Assembly: GCA_025362765.1 (NCBI GenBank)
Contig: JANYFI010000184.1
Coordinates: forward strand, 1 to 5,935
From: Ferruginibacter sp.
Lineage (GTDB): Bacteria; Bacteroidota; Bacteroidia; Chitinophagales; Chitinophagaceae
DNA length: 5,935 bases
Direction: 5' to 3'
Positions 3,471-5,935 of this stretch are shown here, piece after piece; within the stretch, counting starts at the first letter, position 1, and each line of letters starts with the position of its first letter. The position numbers were made by a program, and so were the translations under genes. The notes under the pieces were generated by a model. That model was not told the origin of the DNA and did no database searches. It saw only the letters and a program-made list of their open reading frames with translations.

Positions 3471-5935
3471 ATGAGTCTATTTAAAAAGCGGCCTTTATTG
3501 TTGCTATTGGTATTGCTTGGGTACATTGTTTCGGTAACTTCCTGCAAGCAAAAACTACCTGAGGCAGAGAAAAAAAATGTAGATCCCAAAGTTTCAAAAT
3601 TAAAACTGCCTGAGGGATTTAATGCACAGCATTTATATAGTCCCGGCGAGCATGAGCAAGGATCGTGGGTTGCCATGACGTTTGACAATAAGGGCAGAAT
3701 GATTGCCTGTGATCAGTATGGAAGCTTGTATCGTTTAACCATTCCGGCGATTGGCGCAGACACTACTAAAGAAAAAGTAAAAGTTGAAAAATTAGATGTT
3801 CAGATTGTGGGTGATACCAATAAAATTAAGATTGGTTTTGCTCAAGGTTTGCTGTATGCGTTTAACAGTTTGTACGTAATGGTAAATGATGAAGGGGATA
3901 GCACTGTTAAAAGAAAAAGTGGGCTTTATCGTTTACAGGACACAAACAATGATGACCAATTTGACAAAGTTACTTTACTAAAAAGATTGGAAGGTGGTGG
4001 AGAGCATGGTCCTCATAGTGTGGTGCTTTCTCCTGATAAAAAGTCGTTGTATGTAATAGCCGGCAATTTTACCAGGATACCAACAATGGATAATTATGAA
4101 GGTGCGGATAATTGGCAGATAGATAATATATTACCTTTAATTAGAGACCCCAATGGGCACGATAATACCGTTAATACACATGGCGGCTGGATAGCACATC
4201 TTGATTCATTAGGCACAAAATGGGACCTTGTAAGTTCTGGTTTTAGAAATCCCTTTGATCTTACTTTTAATGCCGCAGGAGATATGTTTACTTTTGATTC
4301 GGATATGGAATGGGATTTTGGTCTGCCATGGTATCGCCCTATCCGCATTTGCCATGTACCAAGCGGAGGCGAATTTGGATGGCGCCCGGGAACAGATAAA
4401 TGGTCTCCTGCGTTTCCGGATAACTTACCCCCTATTTTAAATGTTGGTCAGGGTTCTCCCACTAGTTTTTTCAGTGGTCAGGAGGCTCATTTTCCTGAAA
4501 AATATAAAAGTTCACTGTTTGCTTTTGATTGGAGTTTCGGAATTATTTATGCAGTACACCTTGATGTAGATGGTGCTTCTTATAAAGCTAAAGGAGAAGA
4601 GTTTGTTTCGGGTACTCCATTATCTTTAACGGATGGTTTGATAGGGCCGGATGGGGCGCTTTATTTTCTTACCGGTGGCCGTAAACTGGAATCTAGTTTA
4701 TACCGTGTTTATTATGGAGATAACACGCAAAACACAGAACCACTGGCTGCAGTACCGCTAAATGAGGAACAAAAAATCAGGAGAAAATTAGAAGAATTTC
4801 ACGGACAGCCAAAACCTGGTGCGATAGATTTTGCATGGCCTTATTTAAAACACACCGATAGATTTATCCGGTACGCAGCACGTGTTGCTGTTGAACACCA
4901 GCCGGTAAGCCAATGGATGGAAAAAGCGCTGGCAGAAAAAGATCCCGTTACACTGACAGGAGCCATCATTGGGCTTGCCAGAAAAGGCGATTCCACTGTA
5001 AAAGACCGTGCTTTAACCGCATTGATGGGCATTAATTACAGCCAGCTGTCAGATGAGCAACAACTTGATCTGCTTCGTGCTTTTGAGTTGGTGCTGTATC
5101 GTATGGGATTGCCAGGTGCAACTGTAAAAACGCAGATGGCCAATTATCTTACACCTGTATATCCCGCTAAATCCAACGAATTAAACAGGGAACTTAGTAA
5201 AGTACTGGTGTACATTGATGCACCGGAGGCCATACAAAAAACAATGGCGCTACTGGCCGTTGCAAAAGATGATACCACCAACCAGAATACGTTTACAAAC
5301 TCATCTGACCTTATCCTGAGAAACCCTCAATACGGCATTGATATCGCAAACATGTTATCAAAAGTGCCGCCTGCCCAGCAAACATTTTATGCTACTGTTT
5401 TAAGCCAGGCGAAAGAAGGATGGACGCCTGAATTGAGAGAGCAATATTTTCATTGGTTCTATACTGCTTTTACTTACAAGGGTGGCCATAGTTTTGTTGG
5501 CTTTGTAGACAGGGCCCGTAAAAATGCGTTGAAAAATGTAGACAAGGCAAGTTTTGCTTATTTCAATAAATTGTCTGGCGATTCGCTGGTTCAAAAGGGA
5601 GGCAACGATCTTGCCAATAATATCAAACAACCAAAAGGGCCGGACGTAGACTGGAAAATTCCCAAAGCTGATTCAGTGGCAGCAAGCGGTATCACCAACC
5701 GGGATTATGAAAATGGAAAAGCTATGTTTGCTGCATCCCTTTGTATTCAGTGCCATACTATGAAAGGCGAAGGCGGTAATGTAGGGCCCGACCTTACACA
5801 ATTGGGTAGCCGTTTTACTTATAAAGACATGCTGGAAGCCATCATTGAGCCGAATAAAACGATTTCAGATCAGTTTGGCTCTACCATCTTTTACCTTAAA
5901 GACGGCGGCTCTGTATTGGGGCGGTTGATTAACCA
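3471..5935 (+). CDS. Lipoprotein with dehydrogenase-like propeller, HEAT-like region and CxxCH haem domain (3' end off the window)
   Basis: 821 codons are visible without a stop; the end lies off the right edge. MSLFKKRPLL, a Leu-rich core and the lipobox VTSC (C25) mark a lipoprotein. Residues about 45-415 resemble the Pirellula/Verrucomicrobium membrane-bound dehydrogenase domain (TIGR02604-like, related to PQQ glucose/sorbosone dehydrogenase propellers): GEHGPHSVVLSPD (177-189), GFRNPFDLTFN (257-267), DSDMEWDFGLPWYRP (276-290), EFGWRPG (301-307), DGLIGPDGALYFLTGGR (388-404). Residues about 430-735 are helical and HEAT-like. The end is a TIGR02603-like haem domain: GKAMFAASLCIQCH (749-762; C758, C761, H762 bind haem), GPDLTQLGSRF (772-782) and EAIIEPNKTISDQFG (789-803). 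M764 or M787 might be the second haem ligand. About 50-60 residues are probably missing. The role is inferred as periplasmic oxidation of a sugar- or alcohol-like substrate with electron transfer to haem c; cofactor and substrate are unknown. The ATG at 3471 is set by the lipoprotein signal. Confidence 0.9.
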   Translation, partial: MSLFKKRPLLLLLVLLGYIVSVTSCKQKLPEAEKKNVDPKVSKLKLPEGFNAQHLYSPGEHEQGSWVAMTFDNKGRMIACDQYGSLYRLTIPAIGADTTKEKVKVEKLDVQIVGDTNKIKIGFAQGLLYAFNSLYVMVNDEGDSTVKRKSGLYRLQDTNNDDQFDKVTLLKRLEGGGEHGPHSVVLSPDKKSLYVIAGNFTRIPTMDNYEGADNWQIDNILPLIRDPNGHDNTVNTHGGWIAHLDSLGTKWDLVSSGFRNPFDLTFNAAGDMFTFDSDMEWDFGLPWYRPIRICHVPSGGEFGWRPGTDKWSPAFPDNLPPILNVGQGSPTSFFSGQEAHFPEKYKSSLFAFDWSFGIIYAVHLDVDGASYKAKGEEFVSGTPLSLTDGLIGPDGALYFLTGGRKLESSLYRVYYGDNTQNTEPLAAVPLNEEQKIRRKLEEFHGQPKPGAIDFAWPYLKHTDRFIRYAARVAVEHQPVSQWMEKALAEKDPVTLTGAIIGLARKGDSTVKDRALTALMGINYSQLSDEQQLDLLRAFELVLYRMGLPGATVKTQMANYLTPVYPAKSNELNRELSKVLVYIDAPEAIQKTMALLAVAKDDTTNQNTFTNSSDLILRNPQYGIDIANMLSKVPPAQQTFYATVLSQAKEGWTPELREQYFHWFYTAFTYKGGHSFVGFVDRARKNALKNVDKASFAYFNKLSGDSLVQKGGNDLANNIKQPKGPDVDWKIPKADSVAASGITNRDYENGKAMFAASLCIQCHTMKGEGGNVGPDLTQLGSRFTYKDMLEAIIEPNKTISDQFGSTIFYLKDGGSVLGRLIN

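Noticed and set aside
3458..5630. Minus-strand frames at 3458-3688, 4094-4348, 4841-5032 and 5400-5630, and a plus-strand frame at 4255-4440
   Set aside because: All overlap the continuous 821-codon lipoprotein frame, whose family motifs run through every one of these positions.

Overview
The window looks like a chromosomal piece of a Bacteroidota genome, most likely Chitinophagaceae or a close relative. This rests on several signs: an outer-membrane beta-barrel protein with a carboxypeptidase-regulatory-like N-terminus, a short (about 200 residue) DUF445 protein, a textbook Bacteroidota promoter (TTTG, 19 nt, TAnnTTTG) in front of a tRNA gene without encoded CCA, A/T-rich start regions lacking Shine-Dalgarno sequences, and A/T-rich intergenic DNA. 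The family-level placement is inference from protein resemblance remembered, not searched.

Layout. (1) Minus strand, 1-344: the 5' part of an exported outer-membrane beta-barrel / TonB-receptor-like protein, running off the left edge. (2) Minus strand, 457-1065: a complete DUF445 membrane protein. (3) Plus strand, 1236-1407: a compact tRNA-His(GTG) unit with promoter, tRNA and Rho-independent terminator. (4) 1408-2242: about 835 bp without a convincing gene. It holds a few small inverted repeats and one 26-codon minus-strand reading frame with a locally G/C-rich, protein-like stretch. (5) Plus strand, 2243-3388: a secreted protein with seven FG-GAP/VCBS-type Asp-rich loops, predicted to be a seven-bladed beta-propeller. 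(6) Plus strand, 3471 to the right edge: 821 codons of a large lipoprotein with a dehydrogenase-like beta-propeller, a helical HEAT-like middle and a C-terminal CxxCH haem domain of the Pirellula/Verrucomicrobium type. It is open to the right edge and lacks only its last residues.

How the genes work together. Genes 5 and 6 are co-directional, 82 bp apart, both exported and both propeller-based, so they probably form a transcription unit acting outside the cytoplasm. The likely task is recognition and oxidation of a sugar or polyol-like substrate, with electrons passed to the c-type haem. The substrate cannot be read from the sequence. A weak terminator-like hairpin overlapping the stop codon of gene 5 may reduce transcription into gene 6. 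The minus-strand genes and the tRNA look like ordinary core neighbours. I found no mobile element, CRISPR array or phage gene. The least explained parts are the gene-free stretch and the histidine-rich blade loops of gene 5.
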